NCBI RefSeq assembly: GCF_017980685.1
Contig: NZ_JACXXO010000002.1
Location: forward strand, 310,001-374,000
Source: Pseudomonas iridis
GTDB lineage: Bacteria > Pseudomonadota > Gammaproteobacteria > Pseudomonadales > Pseudomonadaceae
Length of the DNA stretch: 64,000 bases
Direction: 5' to 3'
Part shown: piece after piece, positions 36,352 through 46,674 of the stretch
Numbering within the stretch: position 1 is the stretch's first letter
How the letters are laid out: each line of letters starts with the position of its first letter
Translations under genes and position numbers: made by a program
Notes under the pieces: model-generated
What the model was told of the DNA's origin: nothing
Seen by the model: the letters and a program-made list of their open reading frames with translations, nothing else
The model's database searches: none

Positions 36352-38154
36352 TCAGAACCAGGCATCCTGCATTGCCAGACACGTATCATCCCGCGCCTCC
36401 AGCAACGCCAACTCGTGGTGACAGCCCGGCACTTCCCACGTCAGGAAATACCGCGCTGCCTGCAACTTGCCCTTGTAGAAGTCGACATCCGCCGCATTGC
36501 CCTTGATCAAGCCTTCCTCGGCGCGAATAGCCTGCTCCAGCCAGCGCCAGCCAATCACCGTGTGGCCAAACACTTTCAGATACAGCGCCGAATTCGCCAG
36601 GCTGCTGTTGACCTTGCCCTTAGCAAGATCGGTCAGCAAACCGATGGTCACCACTTGCAGGCGCGCGACCAGTTTTTCCAACGGCTCACGCAGTGCGGTT
36701 AACGATTCGTACGCAACAGCGCGTTCGGCGGTGTCGGCGATCAGCCGCACCAGTTGTTTCAAGCCTGCTCCACCGTTCTGCGCCAGTTTGCGCCCGAGCA
36801 AGTCCAGCGACTGAATGCCGTGGGTGCCTTCGTGAATCGGATTCAAACGGTTATCGCGGTAATACTGCTCAACCGGGTATTCGCGGGTGTAACCGTGGCC
36901 GCCGAGAATCTGGATCGCCAGTTCGTTGGCCTTGAGGCAGAACTCCGACGGCCAGGATTTGACGATGGGTGTCAGTAAATCCAGCAGTTCATGGGCGTGC
37001 TTGCGCTCGGCTTCGGTTTCCAGTGTTGTGGTGTCATCGAACAACCGCGCCGCATACAGCCCGAGGTCAAAGGCACCTTCGACGTAGGACTTTTGCGTCA
37101 GCAGCATGCGTCTGACGTCGGCGTGCTGAATGATCGCCACGGGCGCAGTGGTTGGGTCCTTGCTGTCCGGCACCCGGCCTTGCGGACGTTCGCGAGCGTA
37201 CTCCAGCGAATACAGGTAACCGGCGTAACCGAGCATCACCGCGCCCATGCCGACGCCGATCCGCGCCTCGTTCATCATCTGGAACATGTAGCTCAAACCG
37301 TGATGCGGCTTGCCCACTAGATAGCCGACACATTCACCGTTATCGCCGAAGTTCAGTGCGGTAGACGTCGTGCCACGCCAGCCCATCTTGTGGAATAGCC
37401 CGGCCAGCAGCACATCGTTGCGTTGGCCCAGGGTGCCGTCATCGTTGACCAGAAACTTCGGCACGATGAACAGCGAGATACCTTTTACCCCCGGTGGCGC
37501 GTCTGGCAGCTTGGCCAGCACCATGTGCACGATGTTTTCCGAAAGTGGATGATCACCACCGGAAATAAAGATCTTGTTGCCCTTGAGGCGATAGGTGCCG
37601 TCGGACGCAGGCTCGGCGCGGGTGCGAATATCCGACAGCGAAGAGCCCGCGTGCGGCTCGGTCAGGGCCATGGTGCCGAAGAAACGGCCGTCGATCATCG
37701 GTTGCAGGAAGCGCTGCTTCTGTTCATCCGTACCGAAGCTTTCGATCAGGTTGGCCGCGCCCATGGTCAGGAACGGGTACGAAGTCGAAGCAGCATTGGC
37801 CGACTGGAAATGCGCGAAGCAGGCTTGCGACAGCAGTGTAGGAAGTTGCATGCCGCCGGCGTCGAAACTTCTCGCAGCGTTGAGGAATCCGGCTTCGAGG
37901 AAAGCATCCACCGCCGGTTTCACCTCGGGAATCAGAATCGCCTGACCGTTCTCGTAGCGCGGCTCGTTCTCGTCCCCCTTGCGGTTGTGCGGCGCGAAGT
38001 ATTTCTCGGCAATGTTGCGGGCTGTGCCAATGGCGGCGTCGAAGGTCTCGCGGTTGTGCTCGGCAAAGCGCTCACGCCGGGTCAGGCCCTCGGCATCAAG
38101 GACTTCATACAGCTCGAAAGCCAGATTGCGGGAACTGAGCAGCGTCTCGGACAT
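36352..38154 (-). CDS. Acyl-CoA dehydrogenase with extended C-terminal domain
   Basis: A 600-residue flavoenzyme. Family stretches are MALTEPHAGSSLSDIRTRAE, KIFISGGDHPLSENIVHMVL, GGHGYTREYPVEQYYRDNRL and NPIHEGTHGIQSLDLLGRK. The length and C-terminal domain are those of the DmdC/AidB-like group rather than the 380-residue short-chain enzymes. It oxidises an acyl-CoA to the enoyl-CoA and passes electrons to ETF; the chain specificity is unknown. Its counterpart in PAO1 (PA5020 from memory) sits in the same order next to the nhaP-type gene. Confidence 0.9.
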   Translation of the reverse strand: MSETLLSSRNLAFELYEVLDAEGLTRRERFAEHNRETFDAAIGTARNIAEKYFAPHNRKGDENEPRYENGQAILIPEVKPAVDAFLEAGFLNAARSFDAGGMQLPTLLSQACFAHFQSANAASTSYPFLTMGAANLIESFGTDEQKQRFLQPMIDGRFFGTMALTEPHAGSSLSDIRTRAEPASDGTYRLKGNKIFISGGDHPLSENIVHMVLAKLPDAPPGVKGISLFIVPKFLVNDDGTLGQRNDVLLAGLFHKMGWRGTTSTALNFGDNGECVGYLVGKPHHGLSYMFQMMNEARIGVGMGAVMLGYAGYLYSLEYARERPQGRVPDSKDPTTAPVAIIQHADVRRMLLTQKSYVEGAFDLGLYAARLFDDTTTLETEAERKHAHELLDLLTPIVKSWPSEFCLKANELAIQILGGHGYTREYPVEQYYRDNRLNPIHEGTHGIQSLDLLGRKLAQNGGAGLKQLVRLIADTAERAVAYESLTALREPLEKLVARLQVVTIGLLTDLAKGKVNSSLANSALYLKVFGHTVIGWRWLEQAIRAEEGLIKGNAADVDFYKGKLQAARYFLTWEVPGCHHELALLEARDDTCLAMQDAWF

Positions 38155-38272
38155 GGCGGCCTACCTGAAATTGGGGTTGGGCCGAGTCTAGGCTTGCTGA
38201 TAAACACTGAACAGGAAGATTGATAAGCGTGATGTTGGAGCCGCGCGCCGACTTAACAAACACCCCAAAACA

Positions 38273-38364
38273 CTGTGGGAGCTGGCTTGCCAGCGATGGC
38301 GGCAGATCAGTCAACATTAATGGTGACTGACACATCGCTATCGCTGGCAAGCCAGCTCCCACAG
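38273..38364. repeat. REP pair upstream of the acyl-CoA dehydrogenase gene
   Basis: Two inverted copies of GTGGGAGCTGGCTTGCCAGC lie 48 bases beyond the putA stop and about 120 bases before the acyl-CoA dehydrogenase start. They separate two genes on the same strand and probably mark the end of the putA transcript. Confidence 0.88.
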
Positions 38365-38411
38365 GGATTGTTGCCATGCCGGGCACCTATGCAGGTGCCC
38401 GTTTTTCGGTA

Positions 38412-41400
38412 CTAACCGATGGTCATCAAACTCGCATTGCCACCCGCCGCAGCGGTGTTAACGCTCAATGCGCGCTCAATCACCAGGCGCTCCAGCGCAA
38501 TGTTGGTCTCGCCCTGGGACAAGCCCTGAACCCCAACGATCGCGCCGGCACGTTTGGCAATCTGCTGGCAAACGCCGCGCAACTGGTCGGAGTGGCCGTG
38601 GTGCAGAACGGCATCGAATACCACGTCGTCCTTGTTCCAGTCGGCTACCAGTTTGATCCGCGCCTGAATTTCCTTCGGCAGACGTGCGAACAATGCCTTG
38701 CTGATGTCGGACTCTGGCCATACCGCCGAACCGCCTACAGCCAGTACCGCGGCCAGTTGGGTCAGCAGATCGCCTTCAACGTCCGCCAGGCACAACACGT
38801 GTTCACGCGGCAGGATCGCGTAGCTGTTCTTCTCACCGGTCGGGCCGGCCAGCACGCGGGTAATGCCGCTTTGCGATTGCGCGGCGTACTGCACACACAG
38901 GGTGCTCAGGTCAGCGAACTTGTTGCTGTCAGCCCAGGCTTTCAGGGCGGTCAACGGCTTGCTCATGGCGTCACGCAGACGAACGTCCGGGGCTACGGCA
39001 GCATCACCGCGAGCGAAGGATTGTTCGATAGCATCGGTCGGACGCGTCGACAGCAAGCGATACAGGTACAGCGGGCCACCGGCTTTCGGGCCAGTCCCCG
39101 ACAAGCCTTCGCCGCCGAACGGCTGCACGCCGACCACGGCACCGACGATGTTGCGGTTGACGTAGACGTTACCGGCGTTGACGTTGTCGATCACCTTGGC
39201 GATGGTCTCGTCGATACGGGTGTGCACGCCGAGGGTCAGGCCATAACCGGAAGCGTTGATCTGGCCGATCAACTGGTCGATCTCTTTACGCTTGTAGCGA
39301 ACCACGTGCAGCACCGGGCCGAAGATCTCGCGTTGCAACTCGTCGAAGCTTTCCAGTTCGATCAGGGTCGGCATGACGAAGGTGCCGCGTTTGACTTCTT
39401 CGGTGTCAGCGATAGCCACCTGATACACGTTACGACCTTTGTCGCGCATGCCCTGGATGTGCTTGTCGATGCTGGCCTTGGCTTCGGCGTCGATCACCGG
39501 GCCAATGTCCACGGACAGACGTTCAGGGTTACCGAGGCGGGATTCAGCCATGGCACCTTTAAGCATTTCGATGACGCGATCAGCAGAATCTTCCTGCAAG
39601 CACAGTACGCGCAGGGCCGAGCAACGCTGACCAGCGCTGTCGAACGCCGAGGACACTACGTCGATCACGACTTGTTCAGTCAGAGCAGACGAGTCGACGA
39701 TCATCGCGTTCTGGCCACCGGTTTCGGCGATCAGCGGAATCGGACGACCCTGGTTGTCGAGGCGACCAGCGATGTTGCGTTGCAGCAGACGCGCGACTTC
39801 GGTGGAGCCTGTGAACATCACGCCTTTGACGCGATCATCACCGACCAGGCCAGCGCCGACGGTTTCGCCGCGACCCGGCAGCAGTTGCAGCACGCCTTCC
39901 GGAATCCCGGCTTCGAGCATCAGGCGCACAGCCTGAGCCGCCACCAGCGGGGTTTGTTCGGCCGGTTTGGCCAGTACCGGGTTACCGGCAGCCAGAGCGG
40001 CGGCGACTTGACCGCTGAAGATCGCCAACGGGAAGTTCCACGGGCTGATACACACCACAGGGCCCAGTGGGCGGTGGGCGTCATTGCTGAAGTCGTTGCG
40101 TGCCTGCACCGCGTAATAACGCAGGAAGTCGACAGCTTCGCGGACTTCGGCGATGGCGTTGGCAAACGTTTTGCCGGCTTCGCGAGCCAACAGGCCCATC
40201 AGCGGCTGGATCTCGCCTTCCATCAAATCAGCGGCACGCTCCAGAATCGCGGCACGTTCAGCGGGCGGGGTGGCCTGCCAGATCGGCGCAGCGTTCAGGG
40301 CGCATTGAATAGCGTTGTCGACGTCTTCAACCGTAGCTTCCTGCACGTGGCCGACCACATCACGGTGATCCGAAGGGTTCAGCACTGGCGCAGGCGTTTC
40401 GGTGCTGGAAGCGCAACCGAGCATCGGCGCGGCTTTCCAGTCGTTGTGTGCGGTGGCGAGCAAAGCGCAGGACAACGACGCCAAACGGTGTTCGTTGGCC
40501 ATGTCGATGCCGCTGGAGTTGGCGCGCTCGGCACCATAAAGGTCACGCGGCAGCGGGATACGCGGATGCGGCAGGCCGAAGCCACCTTCCACGGTCGCCA
40601 TCTGCTCGATCTGGGCAACCGGATCGGCCACCAGCTCCTGAATCGAAATCGACTGGTCGGCGATGCGGTTGACGAACGAAGTGTTTGCACCGTTTTCCAG
40701 CAGACGACGCACGAGGTACGCCAGCAGGGTTTCGTGAGTGCCAACCGGTGCGTACACGCGGCACGGACGGTTCAGTTTGCCTTCGGAAACTTTGCCTACA
40801 ACCTGCTCGTAGAGCGGTTCGCCCATGCCGTGCAGGCACTGGAATTCGTACTGGCCGGGGTAATAGTTCTGACCGGCAATATGGTAAATGGCCGACAGGG
40901 TGTGGGCATTGTGCGTGGCGAACTGCGGGTAGATGACTTCCGGCACCGACAGCAGTTTGCGTGCGCAAGCGATGTAGGAAACGTCGGTGTACACCTTGCG
41001 GGTGTAGACCGGGTAGCCTTCCAGGCCTTCGACCTGGGCGCGCTTGATTTCGCTGTCCCAATACGCGCCTTTCACCAGGCGGATCATCAGGCGATGACGG
41101 CTACGGCGAGCCAGGTCAATCACGTAGTCGATCACATACGGGCAGCGCTTCTGGTAAGCCTGGATGACGAAACCGATGCCGTTCCAGCCAGTCAATTGCG
41201 GTTCGAAGCACAGGCGCTCGAGCAGATCCAGCGACAGTTCGAGACGGTCAGCTTCTTCAGCGTCGATGTTCAGGCCGATGTCGTATTGCTTGGCCAGCAA
41301 GGTCAGCGACAGCAGGCGCGGGTACAGCTCTTCCATCACGCGCTCGTACTGCGCACGGCTGTAACGCGGGTGCAGTGCCGACAGCTTGATCGAGATGCCC

Positions 41401-42365
41401 GGGCCTTCATAAATCCCACGACCGTGAGAGGCTTTGCCGATCGAGTGGATCGCTTGTTCGTACGACGCCAGGTACTTTTGCGCGTCGTGTTCGGTCAGCG
41501 CTGCTTCACCAAGCATGTCGTAGGAGTAGCGGAAGCCCTTGGTTTCGAACTTGCTCGCGTTGGCCAGTGCTTCGGCAATGGTCTCGCCGGTCACGAACTG
41601 CTCGCCCATCAGGCGCATGGCCATGTCGACGCCCTTGCGGATCATCGGCTCGCCGCTCTTGCCGATGATGCGGCTCAGCGACGAAGTCAGGCCGGCTTCG
41701 TTATGCGTCGACACCAGTTTGCCGGTCAGCAGCAGACCCCAAGTGGCGGCGTTGACGAACAGCGACGGGCTGTTGCCCAAGTGCGGGTGCCAGTTGCCGG
41801 TGCTGATCTTGTCGCGGATCAGCGCATCGCGAGTGCCCTTGTCCGGGATACGCAGCAGCGCTTCGGCCAGGCACATCAGCGCCACGCCTTCCTGGGACGA
41901 CAGGGAAAATTCCTGCAACAGACCTTGAACAATGCCTGCACGACCGCCGGCACTTTTCTGGTTGCGCAGCTTTTCTGCGATGGACGCCGCGAGTTTGTTG
42001 GTGGCTTCGGCCATTGCGACCGGCAGGCGAGCCTGCTCGATCAGCATCGGTACCACTTCCGGCTCAGGGCGGCGGTAAGCGGCAGTGATGGAGGCGCGCA
42101 GCACCGATTGCGGCAGAATGCTTTCTGCGAACTCCAGGAAGCACTGGTGGGCGTGATCGTTGTGGACTTCGCCCGAGTCGTCGGCGTCCTTGGCGGACAA
42201 GCCGTTCAGCTCGGTCAGGGTTGCACCACCCTCGAGTTTTTCCAGGTAATTGAAAATTGCCTGCTTGATCAGCCAGTGCGGCGTACGATCAATCGAGGTT
42301 GCGGCGGCCTTCAGGCGCTCGCGGGTCGGGTCATCGAGTTTGACCCCAAGGGTGGTGGTAGCCAT
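38412..42365 (-). CDS. putA: Trifunctional PutA: repressor, proline dehydrogenase, P5C dehydrogenase
   Basis: A 1317-residue protein. Residues 1-50 are a ribbon-helix-helix DNA-binding domain (TTTLGVKLDDPTRERLKAAA), residues about 230-570 the FAD-dependent proline dehydrogenase barrel (RLVKGAYWDSEIKRAQVEG), and about 640-1120 the glutamate-semialdehyde dehydrogenase with its catalytic Cys in SAGQRCSALRV; a C-terminal flap of about 190 residues follows. It converts proline to glutamate at the membrane and represses put genes when proline is scarce. ATG 42365 follows GAGGATAAAAAT. Confidence 0.96.
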   Translation of the reverse strand: MATTTLGVKLDDPTRERLKAAATSIDRTPHWLIKQAIFNYLEKLEGGATLTELNGLSAKDADDSGEVHNDHAHQCFLEFAESILPQSVLRASITAAYRRPEPEVVPMLIEQARLPVAMAEATNKLAASIAEKLRNQKSAGGRAGIVQGLLQEFSLSSQEGVALMCLAEALLRIPDKGTRDALIRDKISTGNWHPHLGNSPSLFVNAATWGLLLTGKLVSTHNEAGLTSSLSRIIGKSGEPMIRKGVDMAMRLMGEQFVTGETIAEALANASKFETKGFRYSYDMLGEAALTEHDAQKYLASYEQAIHSIGKASHGRGIYEGPGISIKLSALHPRYSRAQYERVMEELYPRLLSLTLLAKQYDIGLNIDAEEADRLELSLDLLERLCFEPQLTGWNGIGFVIQAYQKRCPYVIDYVIDLARRSRHRLMIRLVKGAYWDSEIKRAQVEGLEGYPVYTRKVYTDVSYIACARKLLSVPEVIYPQFATHNAHTLSAIYHIAGQNYYPGQYEFQCLHGMGEPLYEQVVGKVSEGKLNRPCRVYAPVGTHETLLAYLVRRLLENGANTSFVNRIADQSISIQELVADPVAQIEQMATVEGGFGLPHPRIPLPRDLYGAERANSSGIDMANEHRLASLSCALLATAHNDWKAAPMLGCASSTETPAPVLNPSDHRDVVGHVQEATVEDVDNAIQCALNAAPIWQATPPAERAAILERAADLMEGEIQPLMGLLAREAGKTFANAIAEVREAVDFLRYYAVQARNDFSNDAHRPLGPVVCISPWNFPLAIFSGQVAAALAAGNPVLAKPAEQTPLVAAQAVRLMLEAGIPEGVLQLLPGRGETVGAGLVGDDRVKGVMFTGSTEVARLLQRNIAGRLDNQGRPIPLIAETGGQNAMIVDSSALTEQVVIDVVSSAFDSAGQRCSALRVLCLQEDSADRVIEMLKGAMAESRLGNPERLSVDIGPVIDAEAKASIDKHIQGMRDKGRNVYQVAIADTEEVKRGTFVMPTLIELESFDELQREIFGPVLHVVRYKRKEIDQLIGQINASGYGLTLGVHTRIDETIAKVIDNVNAGNVYVNRNIVGAVVGVQPFGGEGLSGTGPKAGGPLYLYRLLSTRPTDAIEQSFARGDAAVAPDVRLRDAMSKPLTALKAWADSNKFADLSTLCVQYAAQSQSGITRVLAGPTGEKNSYAILPREHVLCLADVEGDLLTQLAAVLAVGGSAVWPESDISKALFARLPKEIQARIKLVADWNKDDVVFDAVLHHGHSDQLRGVCQQIAKRAGAIVGVQGLSQGETNIALERLVIERALSVNTAAAGGNASLMTIG

Positions 42366-42437
42366 ATTTTTATCCTCATGGTTGCCACAGTTGCGTGGCA
42401 TCAGCTGGCGGCAAGATTAGCCGTGCGCTGAATGAGG

Positions 42438-42676
42438 TGCAACCGGGTGCAACCCTTTTTTTGTCGGAAATACAGGCAGCTCGTCAGGAAATATTTTCTG
42501 GTACGAAAGTGCTGCTCCTGTTTGGTGCTTTTGCTTCTAGCAAAACGTCATAACTGTTACAAAAGGGAGCAAAAACGGGGTCGTCGTCGATAAATCCGAC
42601 TAGGTGCAACTTATTCTCGCGAAACTGGTTGCACCTTATTTGATTTGTTGCATAGCATTCGCGCCCAAGGTGCAAC
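42438..42676. promoter_or_regulatory. putA-putP control region with six GTTGCA boxes
   Basis: Exact copies of GTTGCA/TGCAAC are at 42438-42443, 42448-42453, 42605-42610, 42628-42633, 42647-42652 and 42671-42676. GTTGCA is the core bound by the PutA ribbon-helix-helix domain in E. coli. They form two clusters, one near each divergent start. The 457-base gap between the genes (42366-42821) holds no other feature I can name. Confidence 0.8.
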
Positions 42677-42821
42677 CGGAATACCCGATGTACCCGGCTG
42701 ATGGCTTTCCTGGGGAAACATCAGTCCTAAATGCGCGGGATCCGGATCGTCTGCCAAACGTCGTCGTTTGCGAGCGGTTCACCACCGCCGCTACATAAAA
42801 ACAAAGCCAGGGCGTAACTCA

Positions 42822-44306
42822 ATGAGCGTAAGTAATCCAACCCTGATCACATTCGTGATCTACATCGCAGTAATGGTGCTGATCGGTCTCATGGCCTATC
42901 GCTCCACCAACAACCTTTCTGACTACATTCTGGGCGGCCGTAGCCTGGGCAGCGTCGTGACCGCACTGTCTGCCGGTGCTTCCGACATGAGCGGCTGGTT
43001 GTTGATGGGCCTGCCGGGCGCCATCTATATGTCCGGTCTTTCCGAAAGCTGGATCGCTATCGGCCTGATCGTCGGTGCCTACCTGAACTGGCTGTTCGTT
43101 GCCGGCCGTCTGCGCGTGCAGACCGAGCACAACGGCGACGCACTGACCCTGCCTGATTACTTCGCCAGCCGTTTCGAAGACAAAAGCGGGCTGCTGCGGA
43201 TTATCTCGGCCGTTGTGATTCTGGTGTTCTTCACCATTTACTGCGCTTCGGGCATCGTCGCTGGCGCCCGTCTGTTCGAAAGCACTTTCGGCATGAGCTA
43301 CGAGACGGCGCTGTGGGCCGGTGCTGCGGCAACGATTGCCTACACCTTCGTCGGTGGTTTCCTCGCGGTGAGCTGGACTGACACCGTACAAGCCACGCTG
43401 ATGATCTTCGCGCTGATCCTGACGCCGATTATCGTGCTGCTGGCCACTGGTGGCGTCGATACCACGTTCCTGGCGATCGAAGCACAAGATCCAAGCAACT
43501 TCGACATGCTCAAAGGCACGACCTTCATCGGCATCATCTCGCTGCTGGGCTGGGGTCTGGGCTACTTCGGCCAGCCGCACATCCTTGCGCGTTTCATGGC
43601 TGCGGATTCGGTCAAATCAATTGCCAAGGCGCGTCGCATCTCCATGGCCTGGATGATCCTGTGCCTGGGCGGTACCGTGGCCGTGGGCTTCTTCGGTATT
43701 GCTTACTTCTCGGCGCACCCGGAAGTAGCGGGTCCGGTGACCGAAAACAGCGAGCGTGTGTTCATCGAACTGGCCAAGCTGCTGTTCAACCCATGGGTTG
43801 CCGGGGTTCTGCTGTCGGCCATCCTCGCGGCTGTCATGAGCACCCTGAGCTGCCAGTTGCTGGTGTGCTCGAGCGCCCTGACCGAAGACTTCTACAAAGC
43901 GTTCATTCGCAAGACCGCTTCGCAGAAAGAGCTGGTATGGGTCGGTCGCGCCATGGTGTTGCTGGTTGCACTGGTTGCCATCGCACTGGCCGCTAACCCG
44001 AAAAACCAGGTTCTGGGTCTGGTCAGCTATGCCTGGGCCGGTTTCGGTGCAGCATTCGGTCCGGTTGTGTTGATCTCGGTAATCTGGAAAGGCATGACCC
44101 GTGACGGCGCACTGGCCGGTATTCTGGTCGGCGCGATCACCGTGGTCGCCTGGAAGCAGCTGGACGTGATGGGTCTGTACGAAATCATCCCGGGCTTCAT
44201 CCTCGCCAGCCTGGTCATCTACATCGTCAGCAAGCTCGGTAAGCCGACGGCTGGCATGGTGCAGCGTTTCGAAGCGGCAGAAAAAGATTACAACCTGAAC
44301 AAGTGA
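42822..44306 (+). CDS. putP: Sodium/proline symporter PutP
   Basis: A 494-residue SSS-family transporter with 13 predicted TM helices. Typical stretches are YIAVMVLIGLMAYRSTNNLS, DYILGGRSLGSVVTALSAGA and SDMSGWLLMGLPGAIYMSGL near the N terminus with the Na+ site, and AAVMSTLSCQLLVCSSALTE. It imports proline with Na+ to feed PutA. ATG 42822 fits the family start (MSVSNPTLITFVIYI). A strong terminator follows. Confidence 0.95.
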   Translation: MSVSNPTLITFVIYIAVMVLIGLMAYRSTNNLSDYILGGRSLGSVVTALSAGASDMSGWLLMGLPGAIYMSGLSESWIAIGLIVGAYLNWLFVAGRLRVQTEHNGDALTLPDYFASRFEDKSGLLRIISAVVILVFFTIYCASGIVAGARLFESTFGMSYETALWAGAAATIAYTFVGGFLAVSWTDTVQATLMIFALILTPIIVLLATGGVDTTFLAIEAQDPSNFDMLKGTTFIGIISLLGWGLGYFGQPHILARFMAADSVKSIAKARRISMAWMILCLGGTVAVGFFGIAYFSAHPEVAGPVTENSERVFIELAKLLFNPWVAGVLLSAILAAVMSTLSCQLLVCSSALTEDFYKAFIRKTASQKELVWVGRAMVLLVALVAIALAANPKNQVLGLVSYAWAGFGAAFGPVVLISVIWKGMTRDGALAGILVGAITVVAWKQLDVMGLYEIIPGFILASLVIYIVSKLGKPTAGMVQRFEAAEKDYNLNK

Positions 44307-44328
44307 TTGTTCTGAGCTGAGGCTCACT

Positions 44329-44367
44329 AAAACGGCCCGTCTCCCATAAGGAGGCGGGCCGTTTTTT
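44329..44367 (+). terminator. Rho-independent terminator of putP
   Basis: AACGGCCCGTCTCC and GGAGGCGGGCCGTT pair around a short CATAA loop and run into seven Ts. Confidence 0.93.
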
Positions 44368-44400
44368 TGTGCCTGTGATTTCTATAGAACACTGGAGAAC

Positions 44401-44493
44401 CCTGTGGGAGCTGGCTTGCCAGCGATGGCGGCTTGTCAGTCACTGCATCTGTTAAATGTGCTGGCCCCTTCGCTGGCAAGCCAGTTCCCACAG
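44401..44493. repeat. REP pair between putP and vgrG
   Basis: Inverted copies of GTGGGAGCTGGCTTGCCAGC (right copy with one change, CCAGTTCCCAC). Together with the putP terminator it fills most of the 352-base gap. Confidence 0.88.
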
Positions 44494-44618
44494 GGTTCGG
44501 TGCAGGGTTCGAGGGATCTGTCTGTAGTTGGATGCGGCAATTTGAGTAGGGCATTTAGACGGTCAAAGTAGGGCAAATCTGATTTTTTCGTCACCCACCC
44601 AGCCTCCCTTGCCTCTCA

Positions 44619-44646
44619 TGCAGAATCGCCCGCCCTTCATTCTGCA
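44619..44646 (+). promoter_or_regulatory. Leader hairpin just before vgrG
   Basis: TGCAGAAT (44619-44626) and ATTCTGCA (44639-44646) are perfect inverted repeats with a 12-base C-rich loop, ending 12 bases before the vgrG ATG. It may hide the weak purine-rich ribosome site (AGAGAGA). Confidence 0.5.
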
Positions 44647-44658
44647 GAGAGACATCGG

Positions 44659-46674
44659 ATGTTCGCGCCTGCCAATCAACCGCGTTTCACGTTGACCCTC
44701 GAAGGCGCCCCGCACGACCTCAAAGTCCTTGAGTTCACGGGCACGGAAGCCATCAGCCAACCCTTTCGCTTCGAGCTGGAGCTGGTCAGTGAGCGGCCGG
44801 ACCTGGACCTCGAAAGCCTGCTGCACCGTCAGGCGTTTCTGAGCTTTGCTGCGGATGGTTCCGGTATTCACGGTCAGATCTATCAGGTCGGACAGGGCGA
44901 CTCCGGGAAACGTCTTACGCGTTATCACCTGAGCCTTGTCCCGCGTCTGACGTACCTCGGGCACCGCATCAATCAGCGGATATTCCAGCACCAGAGCGTG
45001 CCGCAGATCGTTGCGCAGCTGCTCAAGGACCACGCGATCCTGCGCGACGCCTTCGAATTTCGCCTCGGCAGCGAATACCCGGTGCGCGAATATTGCGTGC
45101 AATACGCAGAGAGTGATCTCGCGTTTATCCAGCGCCTGTGCGCCGAAGTCGGCATTCACTACCATTTTCAGCACAGTCCCGAAGGCCACCTGTTGGTGTT
45201 CGGCGACGATCAAACGGTGTTCCCGCGACTGGCCGAGTCGACCCTTTATTTGCCGGGCACTGGCATGGCAGGCGGGGCGCCGGCGATTCAGCGCTTCAAT
45301 GTTCGCGTAGAAACTCGTACCAGTGTGGTCACCCGGCGCGACTACAACTTCGAGAAGCCGCGCTTGCAACTGCAGAGTCGTATCGACGGCGAACAGAACC
45401 CCGTGCTGGAGGATTACCACTTTCCCGGTCAATTCAACGACCGTGAAACCGGCAAGCACCTCGCCCAGCGCGCACTTGAGCGACATGTCGCTGATTACCG
45501 ACAGGCCGAAGGCATTAGCGATGAGTCCGCACTGGCTTGTGGACATTTCCTGCAACTGACCGGGCATCCGCGTCAGGATTGGAATGATCTGTGGCTGCTC
45601 ACCGCCATCGAACACCGTGGTCGGCAGCCGCAAGTGCTGGAGGAATCGGTGACCAGCGATGGGGAAGAATTCCGTGGTTACCGTAATACCTTTTTCGCGA
45701 CGCCGTGGGACGTGTTCTTTCGTCCAGCCTTGGGGCCCGAAAAGCCAAGGATGCTCGGCTATCAACCGGCCGTCGTCACCGGGCCGCAGGACAGCGAAAT
45801 CCATTGCGACGAATACGGGCGGGTCAAGGTGCAACTGGCCTGGGATCGCGACGGCGAGTTCAACGAACACGCCAGTTGCTGGCTGCGAGTTGCCACTGGC
45901 TGGGCTCACGATCGTTACGGCAGCGTGTTGATTCCAAGGGTCGGCATGGAAGTGCTGGTCGGTTTCATCGATGCCGACGCGGATAAACCGCTGGTGATGG
46001 GGTGTCTGCCAAACGCAGCGACCCCGGTGCCACTGGATCTGCCAGCGGACAAGACCCGCAGCATCTTCCGCAGCCAGAGCAGCCCCGGCGGCGGTGGCTA
46101 CAACGAACTGCGCATCGAGGATAAAAAAGGCGCCGAGGAAATTTACCTGCGCGCCCAGCGCAACTGGACCCAGCATGTGTTGAATGATCAACAAGTGCAG
46201 GTCGACAACCAGCGCAGCATCGTCGTCACCGGCATCGCCAGGCATGAGTTGAAGGCTGACGAACAACGCATCACCCATGGCCAACGCCAGACTGAAGTGA
46301 GGCAGGACGATCATCTGACCGTCGTTGGCGATCGGCATATCCGCGTGGGCAATCAGGCGACCAGCGCCAGTGCGCAATTCCACGTCAGCGCCGGCCAGCA
46401 AGTGGTGATTGACGGCGGCGCCAGCGCGACGATTCAGGCCGGTGGACAGTGGATCAACATCGGCTCCGGCGGAATTTTCAGCAGCGTGCCGATTGTGGTG
46501 GGTGGCGCGCCGATGGTAGCAATGAATGCGGCGCCGAGTGTGCCGGGGCTGCCGGAAAATTTGGTAGCGGCCCCGGCAGCGATGCTGACGGCCGCGCAGA
46601 TCATGAGTTTCAAAGGTGACGCGCCATTCTGCGAAGAGTGTGAGCGCTGCAAGGAGGGTGTCTGTGCAGCCTGA
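44659..46674 (+). CDS. vgrG: Type VI secretion spike protein VgrG
   Basis: A 671-residue VgrG. Residues 1-370 are the gp27-like base (FTLTLEGAPHDLKVLEFTGT, YHLSLVPRLTYLGHRINQRI), about 375-470 the gp5-like OB fold (VTGPQDSEIHCDEYGRVKVQ), followed by the beta-helix needle with repeats of the style HLTVVGDRHIRVGNQATSAS. The C terminus ends in CEECERCKEGVCAA, four clustered Cys. The trimer tips the T6SS tube and carries effectors. No other T6SS structural gene is in the window, so this is a scattered vgrG island. Confidence 0.93.
   Translation: MFAPANQPRFTLTLEGAPHDLKVLEFTGTEAISQPFRFELELVSERPDLDLESLLHRQAFLSFAADGSGIHGQIYQVGQGDSGKRLTRYHLSLVPRLTYLGHRINQRIFQHQSVPQIVAQLLKDHAILRDAFEFRLGSEYPVREYCVQYAESDLAFIQRLCAEVGIHYHFQHSPEGHLLVFGDDQTVFPRLAESTLYLPGTGMAGGAPAIQRFNVRVETRTSVVTRRDYNFEKPRLQLQSRIDGEQNPVLEDYHFPGQFNDRETGKHLAQRALERHVADYRQAEGISDESALACGHFLQLTGHPRQDWNDLWLLTAIEHRGRQPQVLEESVTSDGEEFRGYRNTFFATPWDVFFRPALGPEKPRMLGYQPAVVTGPQDSEIHCDEYGRVKVQLAWDRDGEFNEHASCWLRVATGWAHDRYGSVLIPRVGMEVLVGFIDADADKPLVMGCLPNAATPVPLDLPADKTRSIFRSQSSPGGGGYNELRIEDKKGAEEIYLRAQRNWTQHVLNDQQVQVDNQRSIVVTGIARHELKADEQRITHGQRQTEVRQDDHLTVVGDRHIRVGNQATSASAQFHVSAGQQVVIDGGASATIQAGGQWINIGSGGIFSSVPIVVGGAPMVAMNAAPSVPGLPENLVAAPAAMLTAAQIMSFKGDAPFCEECERCKEGVCAA

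Noticed and set aside
38376..42431. A 1351-codon open frame on the plus strand opposite putA
   Set aside because: It lies exactly antisense to putA, has no family features and arises from GC-rich codon bias. The putA frame explains the DNA.
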